From the NCBI RefSeq assembly GCF_003344865.1, contig NZ_CP031165.1:5735876-5799875 (forward strand): DNA of 64,000 nt, written 5' to 3'. The notes under the pieces are model-generated. The model worked only from the letters and a program-made list of their open reading frames with translations, searched no databases and was not told the origin of the DNA. Positions 54,274 to 62,762 of the stretch are shown piece after piece. The stretch is from Euzebya pacifica (GTDB lineage: Bacteria; Actinomycetota; Nitriliruptoria; Euzebyales; Euzebyaceae). A program made the translations under genes and the position numbers. Each line of letters begins with the position of its first letter. The stretch's first letter is position 1.

Positions 54274-55229
54274 CCGGCAATCGCATCGCCGTCATCGCGG
54301 GCGGCCTGTCGCTGGAGCGGGAGGTCAGCCTGCAATCGGGCACTCGCATCGCTGCTGCGCTGGAGGGCAGCGGGCACGACGTCCGAGTGCTCGACGTCGA
54401 CCCGCAGCTCGGCGATCACCTCACGGCCTTCGAGCCCGACCTGGCCTATCTGGCCCTGCACGGTCGCATGGGCGAGGACGGCACCATCCAGGGGTTGCTG
54501 GAGCTGCTGGGCATCCCCTTCACCGGACCCGATGCACGCGCGTCGTCGCTGGCGTGGGACAAGGCAGTCACCAAGGCGCTGTGGCGTCGCGCCGGCATTC
54601 CGACGCCCGACTGGGTGTCGGTCTCCAGCGAGGCGATCCGCGACCTCGGCGCAGCCCGCCTGCTGCCGCGCGTGATCGAGACCCTGCAGCTGCCCCTGGT
54701 GGTCAAGCCGAGCCAGGGGGGCGGCAGCATGGGGGTCGGCTATGTCAACGGTCCGGACCAGCTGACCGACGCGCTCATCGGGTCGTTCCGCTACCACGGT
54801 GTGGCGCTGGTCGAGCGCCGGGTGGACGGCACGGAGCTCGCCATCTCCATCGTCGACGGGGAGGTGCTGCCGGCCGTCGAGATCGACATCGCCTCGCACG
54901 GCCCGGACGATCACTACGACTTCTCCGCCCGTTACACCCCGGGGGCGACGATGCTGCACGCCCCTGCGCGCCTGCCCGCCGACGTGCTCGACGCCGCGGC
55001 TGCTGCCGCCGTTGCCGCCTACGAGCAGGCCGACGCCCGGCACGTGACCCGTGTGGACCTGATGGTGGACGACGACGGCAAGCCATGGCTGCTCGAGCTC
55101 GACACCTGCCCCGGCATGACCGAGACGTCGCTCCTGCCCGCGGCGGCCGAGGCAAGGGGCATGACCTTCGCCGCCCTCTGCGAAACGATCGTCGACGCAG
55201 CCCTCAGCACCGTCCCCGCCTCCCACTGA
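54270..55229 (+). CDS. ddl: D-alanine--D-alanine ligase family protein
   Basis: A 319-aa ATP-grasp ligase. It has the N-terminal AVIAGGLSLEREVSLQSG, HGRMGEDGTIQGLLELLGIPFTG, the ATP-binding VVKPSQGGGSMGVG, the substrate-loop segment HYDFSARYTPGAT and the metal site RVDLMVDDDG with ELDTCPGMTETSLLP. The usual NTxPGMT Asn, a Mg2+ ligand in Ddl, is Asp here, so metal binding could be kept with altered properties. The gene is coupled by ATGA to an aminotransferase. It may make D-Ala-D-Ala for peptidoglycan or a related dipeptide. Confidence 0.88.
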   Translation: MTGNRIAVIAGGLSLEREVSLQSGTRIAAALEGSGHDVRVLDVDPQLGDHLTAFEPDLAYLALHGRMGEDGTIQGLLELLGIPFTGPDARASSLAWDKAVTKALWRRAGIPTPDWVSVSSEAIRDLGAARLLPRVIETLQLPLVVKPSQGGGSMGVGYVNGPDQLTDALIGSFRYHGVALVERRVDGTELAISIVDGEVLPAVEIDIASHGPDDHYDFSARYTPGATMLHAPARLPADVLDAAAAAAVAAYEQADARHVTRVDLMVDDDGKPWLLELDTCPGMTETSLLPAAAEARGMTFAALCETIVDAALSTVPASH

Positions 55230-55233
55230 AACG

Positions 55234-55253
55234 CCGCTGACCTGCGAAAACGC
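55234..55253 (+). repeat. Copy 4 of the dispersed motif, directly after the ddl stop
   Basis: CCGCTGACCTGCGAAAACGC begins 5 bp after the ddl stop on the coding strand and abuts the terminator hairpin. Confidence 0.65.
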
Positions 55254-55273
55254 CACCAACGGCTCGTTGGTGG
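55253..55273. terminator. Hairpin between convergent ddl and parB
   Basis: Perfect 9-bp arms CCACCAACG/CGTTGGTGG enclose GCT and are followed by TGTTTGTGGTT on the plus strand. It could end transcripts from both sides. Confidence 0.8.
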
Positions 55274-55340
55274 TGTTTGTGGTTCCGGTGCATGCCCAAC
55301 CATGGGCCCAACCGGCCCTGTCGGACCCGGTTTTCGTCGA

Positions 55341-56240
55341 TCAGCCGGCAAGCAGGTCCTGGCCGCTTCCCCGACCGAGGATGTCGAGGAGTCGCTCGAG
55401 GTCCTCCGCGCCGGCGAACTGGATCACGACCTTGCCACGCTTGACCGAACCCTTGATCTCGACCTTGGTCCCCAGGGCGTCGACCAGACGTTCCTCCACG
55501 TGGGTGAACGGTGACCGCTTGCGCTTCTTCGCCTCGGTCGCGAGATCGGTCATCACCTCGTCGGTGCTCTGCGACTGCCGCTCGACGATCCCGCGGACGA
55601 GCTCCTCGGTGGCGCGGACCGACATGCCTTCGGCCACGACCTGGCTGGCGATGTCCTCCTGCTGCTCGGTGCTCTGGAGTCCGAGGATGGCTCGGGCGTG
55701 TCCGGCGGAGAGGGCTCCGGTGACCACCATGTCGGTCACCGAGGACGGCAGGGCGAGCAGGCGCATGCTGTTGGAGATGGCGGACCGCGACTTGCCGAGC
55801 TTGTTGGCGAGCGCATCGTGGGTCATGCCGAAGTCGTCCAGCAGCTGCCGGTAGGCCATCGCCTCCTCGATCGGATCGAGGTTGGCGCGGTGCACGTTCT
55901 CGACGAGCGCCTCGGTCAGGAGCTGGCCGTCCTCGGTGTGGCGAACCACCACCGGGACCTCGGTGAGGCCGGCCATCCGTGATGCACGGTAGCGGCGTTC
56001 ACCGGCGATGATCTGATAGCCACCGGTCGGCAGGGGCCGGGCAACGATCGGCTGGAGGATGCCGATCTCGGCGATGCTGAGCGCAAGTTCCTGGAGGAGA
56101 TCCGGGTCGAAGCGATCCCGTGGCTGTCGGGGGTTCGGCTGCAGCTCGGCGAGCGGCACGGTGACCAGCCCCGACTGTCCGGGTGCTGCGCTGGGAATCA
56201 GGGCACCCAGCCCTCGTCCGAGTCCGCCCGGCTTGCTCAT
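55341..56240 (-). CDS. parB: Chromosome partitioning protein ParB
   Basis: A 299-aa product; ATG overlaps the parA stop (ATGA). The N-terminus is SKPGGLGRGLGALIP, the ParA-stimulating end. It is followed by the CTPase/ParB-N box (GERRYRAS and ENVHRANLDPIEEAMAY), the helix-turn-helix (LANKLGKSRSAISNSMRLLALP) and a C-terminal dimerisation helix. It loads on parS sites, which are clustered upstream of parA in this window. Confidence 0.97.
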   Translation of the reverse strand: MSKPGGLGRGLGALIPSAAPGQSGLVTVPLAELQPNPRQPRDRFDPDLLQELALSIAEIGILQPIVARPLPTGGYQIIAGERRYRASRMAGLTEVPVVVRHTEDGQLLTEALVENVHRANLDPIEEAMAYRQLLDDFGMTHDALANKLGKSRSAISNSMRLLALPSSVTDMVVTGALSAGHARAILGLQSTEQQEDIASQVVAEGMSVRATEELVRGIVERQSQSTDEVMTDLATEAKKRKRSPFTHVEERLVDALGTKVEIKGSVKRGKVVIQFAGAEDLERLLDILGRGSGQDLLAG

Positions 56241-57220
56241 GCCACTGCTCCTTGTTCGGTGTCGCGCTGCTGGTCGTTCGCCCTGCGATCGAGCCGTTCG
56301 ACGACCTCCTGCGCCAGCCGCCGGTACGCCATGGCACCGCGGGACGAGGGGTCGAACTGGGTGATGGGTTGCCCGAATCCTGGTGCCTCGGCCAAGCGGA
56401 CCGTCCGTGGAATCCGGGCCTTGAACACCCGGTCGCCGAAGTGGGACCGGACCTCGTCGACCACCTGCTGGCTCAGGCGGGTACGCGCGTCCAGCATGGT
56501 GAGGACGAACCCGGTCATCTCCAGGTTGGGGTTGAGCTGTTCGCGGATCAGGTCGACGTTGCGGCGCAGGGCGCCGAGCCCTTCGAGCGCGAAGTACTCG
56601 CACTGGATCGGGACAACCACGCCGTCGGCAGCCGTCATGGCGTTGACCGTCAACAAGCCGAGACTCGGCGGACAGTCGATGATGATGGCGTCGTACTGGT
56701 CCCGTGCGGCATCCAGGGCCCTGCGGAGCTTGTGCTCGCGACTGAAGGCGCTGACCAGCTCGACCTCGGCGCCGGCCAGGTCGATGGTGGCACGGATGAG
56801 GTCCAGACCGGGTTGCGAGGTCGGGACCACCGCCTGTTCTACCGGGACCGCGTCGACGAGGACGTCGTACACGGAGGCCTGCCCGGGGTGGGCACGCAGC
56901 CCGAGGCCGGAGGAGGCGTTGCCCTGGGGGTCGAAGTCCACCAGCAGGACTCGTAGTCCGAGCTCGGCGAGGGAGGCCGCCAGGCTGACCGACGTGGTGG
57001 TCTTGCCGACACCACCCTTCTGGTTGGCCACCGCCAGGACCGTGGCAGCGGTATAGCGGCCTTCGCGCTCGGCGATGGGCGCGGTCACGGGCTCCGGAAC
57101 GGTGGACTCCTCATCATCATGTGCGACCGGCGGACGCGTCGTCGATGTCTCCACGTCGGCGTGGTCGTCCTCACGGGCCCAGTAGCGGTACCACGGTCCG
57201 GACGTGTCGTGTGGTGTCAC
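56237..57220 (-). CDS. parA: Chromosome partitioning ATPase ParA
   Basis: A 327-aa product; GTG 57220 was chosen because GGAGG lies 9 nt upstream. A 65-residue acidic leader precedes the deviant Walker A ANQKGGVGKTTTSV, DFDPQGNASSGLG, the Walker B/signature IIIDCPPSLGLLTVNAM and the C-terminal GQPITQFDPSSRGAMAY. It is the Soj/ParA motor that moves ParB-parS complexes. The leader is longer than in many ParA proteins; longer in-frame starts would run through non-coding, parS-containing sequence. Confidence 0.96.
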   Translation of the reverse strand: MTPHDTSGPWYRYWAREDDHADVETSTTRPPVAHDDEESTVPEPVTAPIAEREGRYTAATVLAVANQKGGVGKTTTSVSLAASLAELGLRVLLVDFDPQGNASSGLGLRAHPGQASVYDVLVDAVPVEQAVVPTSQPGLDLIRATIDLAGAEVELVSAFSREHKLRRALDAARDQYDAIIIDCPPSLGLLTVNAMTAADGVVVPIQCEYFALEGLGALRRNVDLIREQLNPNLEMTGFVLTMLDARTRLSQQVVDEVRSHFGDRVFKARIPRTVRLAEAPGFGQPITQFDPSSRGAMAYRRLAQEVVERLDRRANDQQRDTEQGAVA

Positions 57221-57378
57221 CAACGGCCACCTCCAAGGGGCTCGAAGGGACCCCGTACACCACGTGACGGCGATCCCGCTTTCTCGGCTTCTGATGCTAG
57301 CAACCGCCGTCGTCTTGTCCGGGAAGGTCCAACGGCGCTGTGGACAAGGAGATGGGTGTTGCACGGACCGCGCACAGC

Positions 57379-57392
57379 GTTCCACGTGGAAC
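57379..57392. other. parS: parS site, perfect palindrome
   Basis: GTTCCACGTGGAAC, a perfect 14-bp palindrome close to the general parS consensus (GTTTCACGTGAAAC), 159 bp upstream of the parA start. Confidence 0.88.
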
Positions 57393-57931
57393 GCGCCCGG
57401 ACGTGGCCCTGCCGATCGTGCCGGTTCACCTTCCGCTGCAGAGGTTCTGCGCCCATCCGGGTGCAACTGGAGCAGGGTTGGCGCTGCAGCAACGCGACTC
57501 GAGCAGGGGGTGATTGGTGCAGGAGTGGGGGGTCGGTTTGAAGGGCAACCTCCTGGCCGGCCCAGAGCCGCGGGGGCCGCGTCACCAACCCAACGCGGCG
57601 TAGCGACGTTTCCCGGACCCACCACGGGTTTGGCAGGAGCGACCTTCCGGCGCGGTTCGGAGCGGCCTGAGCCAAGGCCGCCGGGACCCCCGACTATCCG
57701 TTTGGGTTGTCCCGCTCGGCCTGTACGGAAACACGCAGCGCCGAGGGCGACACCGGGCGTCATTGAAGCAGCGTGCTGAGACGCTCCTGAAGGGGGGGAG
57801 CCCAGAGCCCGGCACTCCCACACCTCGAGCGGTGACCTGCCGTGTCCGTGGGATCGTGTTCAGACGCGGCTCTCGTGCGTCGTTGACCATCCCTCGTGCC
57901 TTGTGGGGTCGGCCGTGGGGCGACGAGGTGT

Positions 57932-57945
57932 GTTCCACGTGGAAC
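57932..57945. other. parS: parS site, perfect palindrome, in the first 51-bp repeat unit
   Basis: Same 14-bp sequence GTTCCACGTGGAAC, inside a 51-bp unit that is repeated 101 bp further on. Confidence 0.88.
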
Positions 57946-58032
57946 CGGCCCCAACCGGGTTGCCAGGAGCACGCCCTGGCGAGGCCCGGCCTGCCTTCTC
58001 GACGTGGAGCCGCCCGTGGGCCGACGAGATGT

Positions 58033-58046
58033 GTTCCACGTGGAAC
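58033..58046. other. parS: parS site, perfect palindrome, in the second 51-bp repeat unit
   Basis: Same 14-bp sequence GTTCCACGTGGAAC, 101 bp from the previous site. Confidence 0.88.
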
Positions 58047-58886
58047 CGGGCACTACCGGGTTGCCGGCGAGGCCCACCCCCCATCTTCACGGCTTCGGCC
58101 ATCAAGGCCCGTTGTTACGGCCATCAACACCAAGGCCCCATCTCACATCCACCCATCGGGATGATGGAGCAGTCCATTCCTGAGCAGTCGGTGCGCGTCG
58201 TCCAGGTTCGCGACCCCCTGTGGCATCGTCCATCGAGTTAGGGGGGTCCCGAGCCCAGGTCGGGGTCCCACGGGCCCAGGTGGCCGCGGGACGGACGAAA
58301 GCTGAGGTGCTCCTGGCGCCGCAGGCATCCGCAGGGGCCTTGGACGGCCTGCCGGTGATGGTGACCTTCGCCCCAGCAAGGACGCGGATCACGTCCGTGA
58401 CCACCCCATCAGCGGCCATGCTTGACTTGGAGAACATCCCGCTGGGGCGCCCCCCGTTACCCCGTCGAGATGGTCGAACCCGAGGAAGATCGCGTCGCCG
58501 CCCGGGAACAGGAGGGCGAACCGGTCGGTCCTCACGGCCATCCTCAAGCCGAGCGCCACGTGAGCGGCGACCAGCACGTCGATGGCGTCACAGATCCTGT
58601 TCAGTGATCAACACGTCTGTCCCGATGTCGGTGGTCCTCCTTGCTCTATGGCTGTTGACGCCGACGACGGCGAACTGACCGGGTGGCGCGACTGATCGAC
58701 TCCAGTTGATGACGTCGACGGGCGATGAGGAGACGTGCCGGTACCCACCGATACGGCATAGCGGTCAACTCGTCCCTATGCCGCCACACCGTTTCACTGG
58801 CAACCGCATCTGCGCGCGCTTCCCAAGATGGCCAAGAAGCCGACCCAACCCCAAGTTGGGGACGTCCTTGGGTGGAGCAGGTCGAT

Positions 58887-58900
58887 GTTGCACGTGAAAC
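58887..58900. other. parS: parS-like variant site
   Basis: GTTGCACGTGAAAC keeps the CACGTG centre and outer GTT/AAC. It differs from the perfect sites at the two fourth positions, and it is 50 bp from a similar site. Confidence 0.7.
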
Positions 58901-58936
58901 CCACCAGGTCTCGAACGGGAAGCCCTGCGGTGGGGA

Positions 58937-58950
58937 GTTCCACGTGCAAC
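58937..58950. other. parS: parS-like variant site
   Basis: GTTCCACGTGCAAC, one mismatch from the perfect sites. Confidence 0.7.
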
Positions 58951-59153
58951 GTCGCGCGCCACCGCTGCCCTCGACCTGACGCACAACCCAAACCACTCTC
59001 GTCCGGCACCCGTCAGTCGATCAGGACGCAAGACGCGAGGACGATGAACGGTCCGAATAGGGCGACGCCGAACGCCTGTCCCTGCGTGGGGGCCGGGCCT
59101 GCAGGACGTCGCCGGGCGTCGTGGCCGAGGTCCGAACCGGGGCGTCGCCGAGC

Positions 59154-59167
59154 GTTGCAGGTGAAAC
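59154..59167. other. Degenerate parS-like site
   Basis: GTTGCAGGTGAAAC has a broken centre (CAGGTG) and may be a decayed copy. Confidence 0.4.
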
Positions 59168-59836
59168 AGCGTCGGTCTCAGAAAGGAACGCGGGCCCTAC
59201 GCCCCGGGCACAGACCCACGCAGGTTGCGGAGTCGATCGCAGCAACTGGTGACTTGGGGAGCTGCTGCCGACTTGCGGAGCGACGGTCTCTCGATGCAAC
59301 CACACCGTTGCCACCGTTGACAACGCACTATGGCATCCATCGCTCGGGGGTCGCACCCCGACAGCGCGCACTGGCCGGGCCGCGATCAATCGTCGGCGCG
59401 CAACCGCTGGCGGATGACCGAGGGGGACCTTCGCCCCGATGTGGTCCTGGCAAAGGACGTCCGACACAATGCCGACCCGCGCCCAAGGCTCACCCCGGAG
59501 TCCACAACCTGGTTGAGCCTGGTTGGCGGCCCTTTGAATCCGCCTGAACCCCCGGGGGGGACTGGCACTGGCGTTCAGCGGAAGGCGGGCTGAACGACGC
59601 CTACGACGATGACGGCCGTCGCTCGGTCGTCCGGGTTGCCTACGACCCGCGACACCCAGCGTGCCCACCCGCGCCCCGGTGTCCGGTGCCACTCATGTCG
59701 TCGTGCTCGGGATCGTGCTCGGCGTATCGGCGACTCGATCGATGCTGGGTCATCGACGCCTCGTGCAGGACCCCAACCGTCTGACGCCAACCCCGTTCCA
59801 ACGGCAGGACTAGGCCGGGGGAGCAGCCTCGTCTCT

Positions 59837-59914
59837 CGCTGACAGCCGGCTGGGGACCGCCTATTCGGTTAACGACGCTGACAGCCGGCTGGGGACCGCC
59901 TATTCGGTTAACGA
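59837..59914. repeat. 39-bp perfect tandem repeat, two copies
   Basis: Units 59837-59875 and 59876-59914 are identical. Each contains AGCCGGCT, a palindrome, and ends with an AT-richer CTATTCGGTTAACGA including GTTAAC. It is in non-coding DNA and unlike any known element I can name. Confidence 0.9.
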
Positions 59915-59984
59915 CCGAGAGAGGGTCTCCACCAATGTTCTTCGCTACCGGCCAGGACTGGGGTCGACCGCCGACACAACGACA

Positions 59985-60003
59985 CCGCCCCCGACGGGGG
60001 CGG
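59985..60003. terminator. GC hairpin in the parA-rsmG region
   Basis: Perfect 8-bp arms CCGCCCCC/GGGGGCGG with loop GAC, 250 bp downstream of the rsmG stop. It may end transcription of the minus-strand rpmH-rsmG operon. Confidence 0.5.
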
Positions 60004-60165
60004 CGGGGGAGGGGTCGCCAAGCCCTCGGCGGCCCAGCGCTTGCCAGCCGGAGTGTCTACCCCGCCACCGGCGCTGCGACCGGCCGATACGCGGTCAAAC
60101 GCCCTGTGACGGGGGTTGGCAGACCATGGGTCGATGCCGTTTCCGCCACCGTACGAGCGTACAGC

Positions 60166-60184
60166 GCGTTTCCGCAGGTCAACG
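60166..60184 (-). repeat. Copy 5 of the dispersed motif, downstream of rsmG
   Basis: On the minus strand CGTTGACCTGCGGAAACGC, identical to copy 1, lies about 70 bp beyond the rsmG stop in the same orientation as the gene. Confidence 0.6.
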
Positions 60185-60254
60185 CCGTTTCGCTATGCGT
60201 ACTAGCAGCTCGTGCACCAAAGAAGATGCTCGACGGGACCCTGCAAGCCCAGGA

Positions 60255-61040
60255 TCAGCTCTTCGGCCCCCCGAGGGGTTTGGCCTGGGGGAGTCCGTCG
60301 GACCTGGGCACACCTGTCGGTGGACCACCCTTGGCGACGAGGCTCACGATCACGGTGCCCCTGTCGGAGCCGTCCAGGGGTGACGTGCTGTTCTCGCGCA
60401 TCCGCAGCTTCGAGGCCGCTCGCTGGAAGTACCCGCGCTCCTGATCGATGCTCGGACCCTTGACGACCTCCAGGCGACCACGCGGCTTGAGGAAGCCGCG
60501 GGACAGCTCCGCAACGATGTCGAGCCGGGCCATGGCACGGCTGACCACACCGTCGTAGACACCCCGGTACTCCTCCTGCCGTGCAAGGACCTCTGCCCGT
60601 CCGGCAACGGCGCGCGCGTTCTCCAGGCCGAGGATCTCGATGAACTCGTTGACCGCGTCGACCTTCTTCTGCCGGCTGTCGATCAGCGTCCAGCCGACGT
60701 GGGGTCGCATGATCGCCGCGACCAGGCCCGGGAGCCCGCCACCGGTCCCGAGGTCGATCCAGTGCTGCCCGTCGCCGGCGTGGATCGCCTCGACCACGGC
60801 CACGCACTCGGGGATGTGCACGCTCTCCAGCAAGCCGCGGTCTCGCGCAGAGACCAGGTTGTGTGGCGACTCAGCGATCAGATGGCCGAGAAGGGCCAGC
60901 TGCTCACCGATCCCCAGGCCGTCCCCCGAGCGTTCGCCGACCGTCAGCCCGTCGGCCCTGCCGCTCCCTGCACGAGAAACGCGGGCCGGACTGTCGTCCC
61001 GGCCCGCGTCGTGCTCGGGGCCCTCCGTGGAGCCCGCCAT
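60255..61040 (-). CDS. rsmG: 16S rRNA (guanine527-N7)-methyltransferase
   Basis: A 261-aa product that starts 2 bp after the jag stop. The GidB/RsmG SAM site WIDLGTGGGLPGLVAAI (about residues 92-108) is followed by LIDSRQKKVDAVNEF, AVAGRAEVLAR and VVSRAMARLDIVAEL. It methylates G527 of 16S rRNA. The first 40 residues are a polar extension, also seen in other actinobacterial RsmG. Unlike in most relatives, parA does not follow closely but is 3 kb away. Confidence 0.95.
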   Translation of the reverse strand: MAGSTEGPEHDAGRDDSPARVSRAGSGRADGLTVGERSGDGLGIGEQLALLGHLIAESPHNLVSARDRGLLESVHIPECVAVVEAIHAGDGQHWIDLGTGGGLPGLVAAIMRPHVGWTLIDSRQKKVDAVNEFIEILGLENARAVAGRAEVLARQEEYRGVYDGVVSRAMARLDIVAELSRGFLKPRGRLEVVKGPSIDQERGYFQRAASKLRMRENSTSPLDGSDRGTVIVSLVAKGGPPTGVPRSDGLPQAKPLGGPKS

Positions 61041-61042
61041 CC

Positions 61043-61546
61043 CTAACCCTCCGGCCGGATGACCACGCGGCGACGCGGCTCGGCGCCTTCGCTCGCGGAG
61101 GTCACGCCACCAGCGGCGGCGGCCAGGTTGTGCATCATCTTGCGCTCGTAGGCGTCCATCGGCTCGAGCTTGACCGGCTCGAGGGTCTCCCTGACCTCAG
61201 CGATGGCCTCACGGCAGCGCTCGCGCAGCTTCTCCAGCTGGCGGGAGCGGTAGCCCTCCACGTCCACCCTGACGTGGGAGCGGCGCTCGGTCTGGCGCTG
61301 CACGGAGCAACGAACGAGCTCCTGCAGGGCGTCGAGGGTGGCACCACGTCGGCCGATCAACAGCCCGGAACCCACCTCCTGGACGGTAACGGTGGCCTGG
61401 TCGGGCTGGACCTCGATGTCGATGTCCCCCGGCAGGTCCAGGATGTCGAGAAGCCCCTCCACGAAGTCAGCGGCGAGGTCTGCATCCTCGTCCAGCAGCT
61501 CCATGGTGGTGCGCTCGTCGGACTCGGCTTCCTGAACGTCGGTCAT
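61043..61546 (-). CDS. jag: RNA-binding protein KhpB/Jag (KH and R3H domains)
   Basis: A 167-aa product. An acidic N-terminus is followed by a KH domain with the GxxG-type loop LLIGRRGATLDALQELV (about residues 81-97) and an R3H domain (RCREAIAEVRETLEPVKLEPMDAYERKMMHNL). These proteins regulate cell elongation and division with YidC and RNA partners. It lies between yidC and rsmG as in other Actinobacteria. Confidence 0.95.
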   Translation of the reverse strand: MTDVQEAESDERTTMELLDEDADLAADFVEGLLDILDLPGDIDIEVQPDQATVTVQEVGSGLLIGRRGATLDALQELVRCSVQRQTERRSHVRVDVEGYRSRQLEKLRERCREAIAEVRETLEPVKLEPMDAYERKMMHNLAAAAGGVTSASEGAEPRRRVVIRPEG

Positions 61547-61655
61547 CGCGAACGTTCCTTTCGTGCTCGATGCCCCCGGTCGATGCGGGGACGCGTCTGA
61601 TGGAAATCGTCGGGTGGACCGGTCAGCGAACTGGTGTTCGGTCCACCGTCGAGGG

Positions 61656-62762
61656 TCAACGCTTGCTGCGTCGTCCCTTGTTGGTGCTGGACGCCTCGGA
61701 GTCCGATGAGGCAGACGTGTCGTCCCCGCTGCCGTTCACCGCATCCTTGGCTGTCCCGCCCTTGCCTGGCCCGCCCTTGCTCGTCCCGCCCTTGTTGGCG
61801 CGACCGTTGGCCGTGCCGTCGGTTGCGCGACCGTTGGACGCCGAGTCGCTCGGCTTCTTCTTGGCCGTCGTGCCGCCGGACTGGTTCTTGTTGGCCCGGG
61901 CGCGGGCGCGTTCCTTGCGGGCCTCGGCGCGAGCCTCTTCGTCTCGGGCCTCCTGCGCCTCGACCTGACGGAAGATGACCCACTGCTGGCCGATGGTCCA
62001 CACGTTGGTGGTGACCCAGTACAGGACCACACCGATGGGGAAGGTCCAGGACAGCCAACCGAGGAAGACCGGCATGATGTAGAGCATCAGCTTCTGGGCC
62101 TGCTGCTGCTCGGCCGCCGCCTGGGAGTTGCGGCCCTGCATCATCTTGGTGGAGTAGTAGGTCGTCCCGACCTGCAGGGCGACCAGCGCGATCGCGCCGA
62201 TCCCGGCGCCACCAGCGGCGGTATTGGCCAGCGAGTCGATACCGAAGAAGTTGGCGGTCGTCAGCTCGGGGATGCGGTCCCCGAAGGTCAGCGCCACGCC
62301 GATGCGTTCGGACACGTCGATGAAGATGCGGTCCAGCGCGCCGACCGGGCTGGGCTGCAGGACCTGGAACAGGGCGAAGAAGATCGGCATCTGCAGCACG
62401 AGCGGCAGGCAACCCCCGACGGGGTTGACGTTGTGCTCCTGGTACAGCGCCATCTGCGCTTCGCGCTGCTTCTCCTTGGCAGCCTTGTACTTCTCGGGAT
62501 CGGTCTTCATCAACGTCTTGTCGACGTCGTACTTCTTCTGGAGCTTCTTGAGCTCGGGCTGCAGCTTCTGCATCGAGCGCATCGACTTGGTCTGGCGCAC
62601 CGCGAGGGGCACCAGGAACAGCCGGACGGTCAGGGTCAGCAGGATGATGCTGAAGCCCCACTTGTAGCCACCTGCGATTGGGTCGAGCAGGTTGGCGTAC
62701 ATGTGCAGGATGGCGGAAAGGCCGTCCTGGAGACCGTTCCAGATCTGGCTGAAGAACGTCAT
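61656..62762 (-). CDS. yidC: Membrane protein insertase YidC
   Basis: A 368-aa product whose ATG overlaps the yidD stop (TGATG). It has the YidC/Oxa1 helices, including GFSIILLTLTVRLFLVPL, the cytoplasmic helical hairpin (MQKLQPELKKLQKKYDVD), the core NPVGGCLPLVLQMPIFFALFQ and the end helices (YIMPVFLGWLSWTFPIGVVLYWV). A long basic Lys/Arg/Gly-rich tail of about 95 residues may contact ribosomes. No lipoprotein signal is present. Confidence 0.96.
   Translation of the reverse strand: MTFFSQIWNGLQDGLSAILHMYANLLDPIAGGYKWGFSIILLTLTVRLFLVPLAVRQTKSMRSMQKLQPELKKLQKKYDVDKTLMKTDPEKYKAAKEKQREAQMALYQEHNVNPVGGCLPLVLQMPIFFALFQVLQPSPVGALDRIFIDVSERIGVALTFGDRIPELTTANFFGIDSLANTAAGGAGIGAIALVALQVGTTYYSTKMMQGRNSQAAAEQQQAQKLMLYIMPVFLGWLSWTFPIGVVLYWVTTNVWTIGQQWVIFRQVEAQEARDEEARAEARKERARARANKNQSGGTTAKKKPSDSASNGRATDGTANGRANKGGTSKGGPGKGGTAKDAVNGSGDDTSASSDSEASSTNKGRRSKR

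Larger units (their letters stand above)
57914..58065. repeat. Direct repeat of 51 bp (two units) carrying parS
   Basis: Units 57914-57964 and 58015-58065 match at about 46 of 51 positions and each contains a perfect parS palindrome followed by ACCGGGTTGCC. GGCGAGGCCC also follows both units. This indicates a duplicated parS module of about 100 bp. Confidence 0.85.
57221..60254. other. 3.0-kb non-coding region between parA and rsmG, carrying a parS cluster
   Basis: Open frames here are short, Arg/Pro-rich and lack ribosome binding sites or domains. What stands out is a series of parS-like palindromes (57379, 57932, 58033, 58887, 58937, 59154), a duplicated 51-bp segment around two of them, a 39-bp tandem repeat at 59837-59914, a hairpin at 59985-60003, a DnaA-box-like TGTGGACAA at 57339-57347 and one copy of the dispersed 3' motif. 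No structural RNA was recognised, though a decayed gene near 58400-58620 (minus strand, HVALGLRMAVRTDRFA) cannot be excluded. Confidence 0.75.

Noticed and set aside
58220..58678. Possible decayed small gene, e.g. PIN-like, in the parA-rsmG gap
   Set aside because: The minus-strand segment HVALGLRMAVRTDRFA resembles a PIN-domain end only loosely; stops interrupt it and no catalytic Asp set is visible.
58828..59547. 239-aa plus-strand frame in the parA-rsmG gap
   Set aside because: No ribosome binding site, no domain and biased composition; it spans parS-like palindromes and looks non-coding.
59935..60444. Frame starting MFFATGQDW near rsmG
   Set aside because: It lacks protein-like character after the first residues, runs through a GC hairpin and overlaps rsmG antisense.
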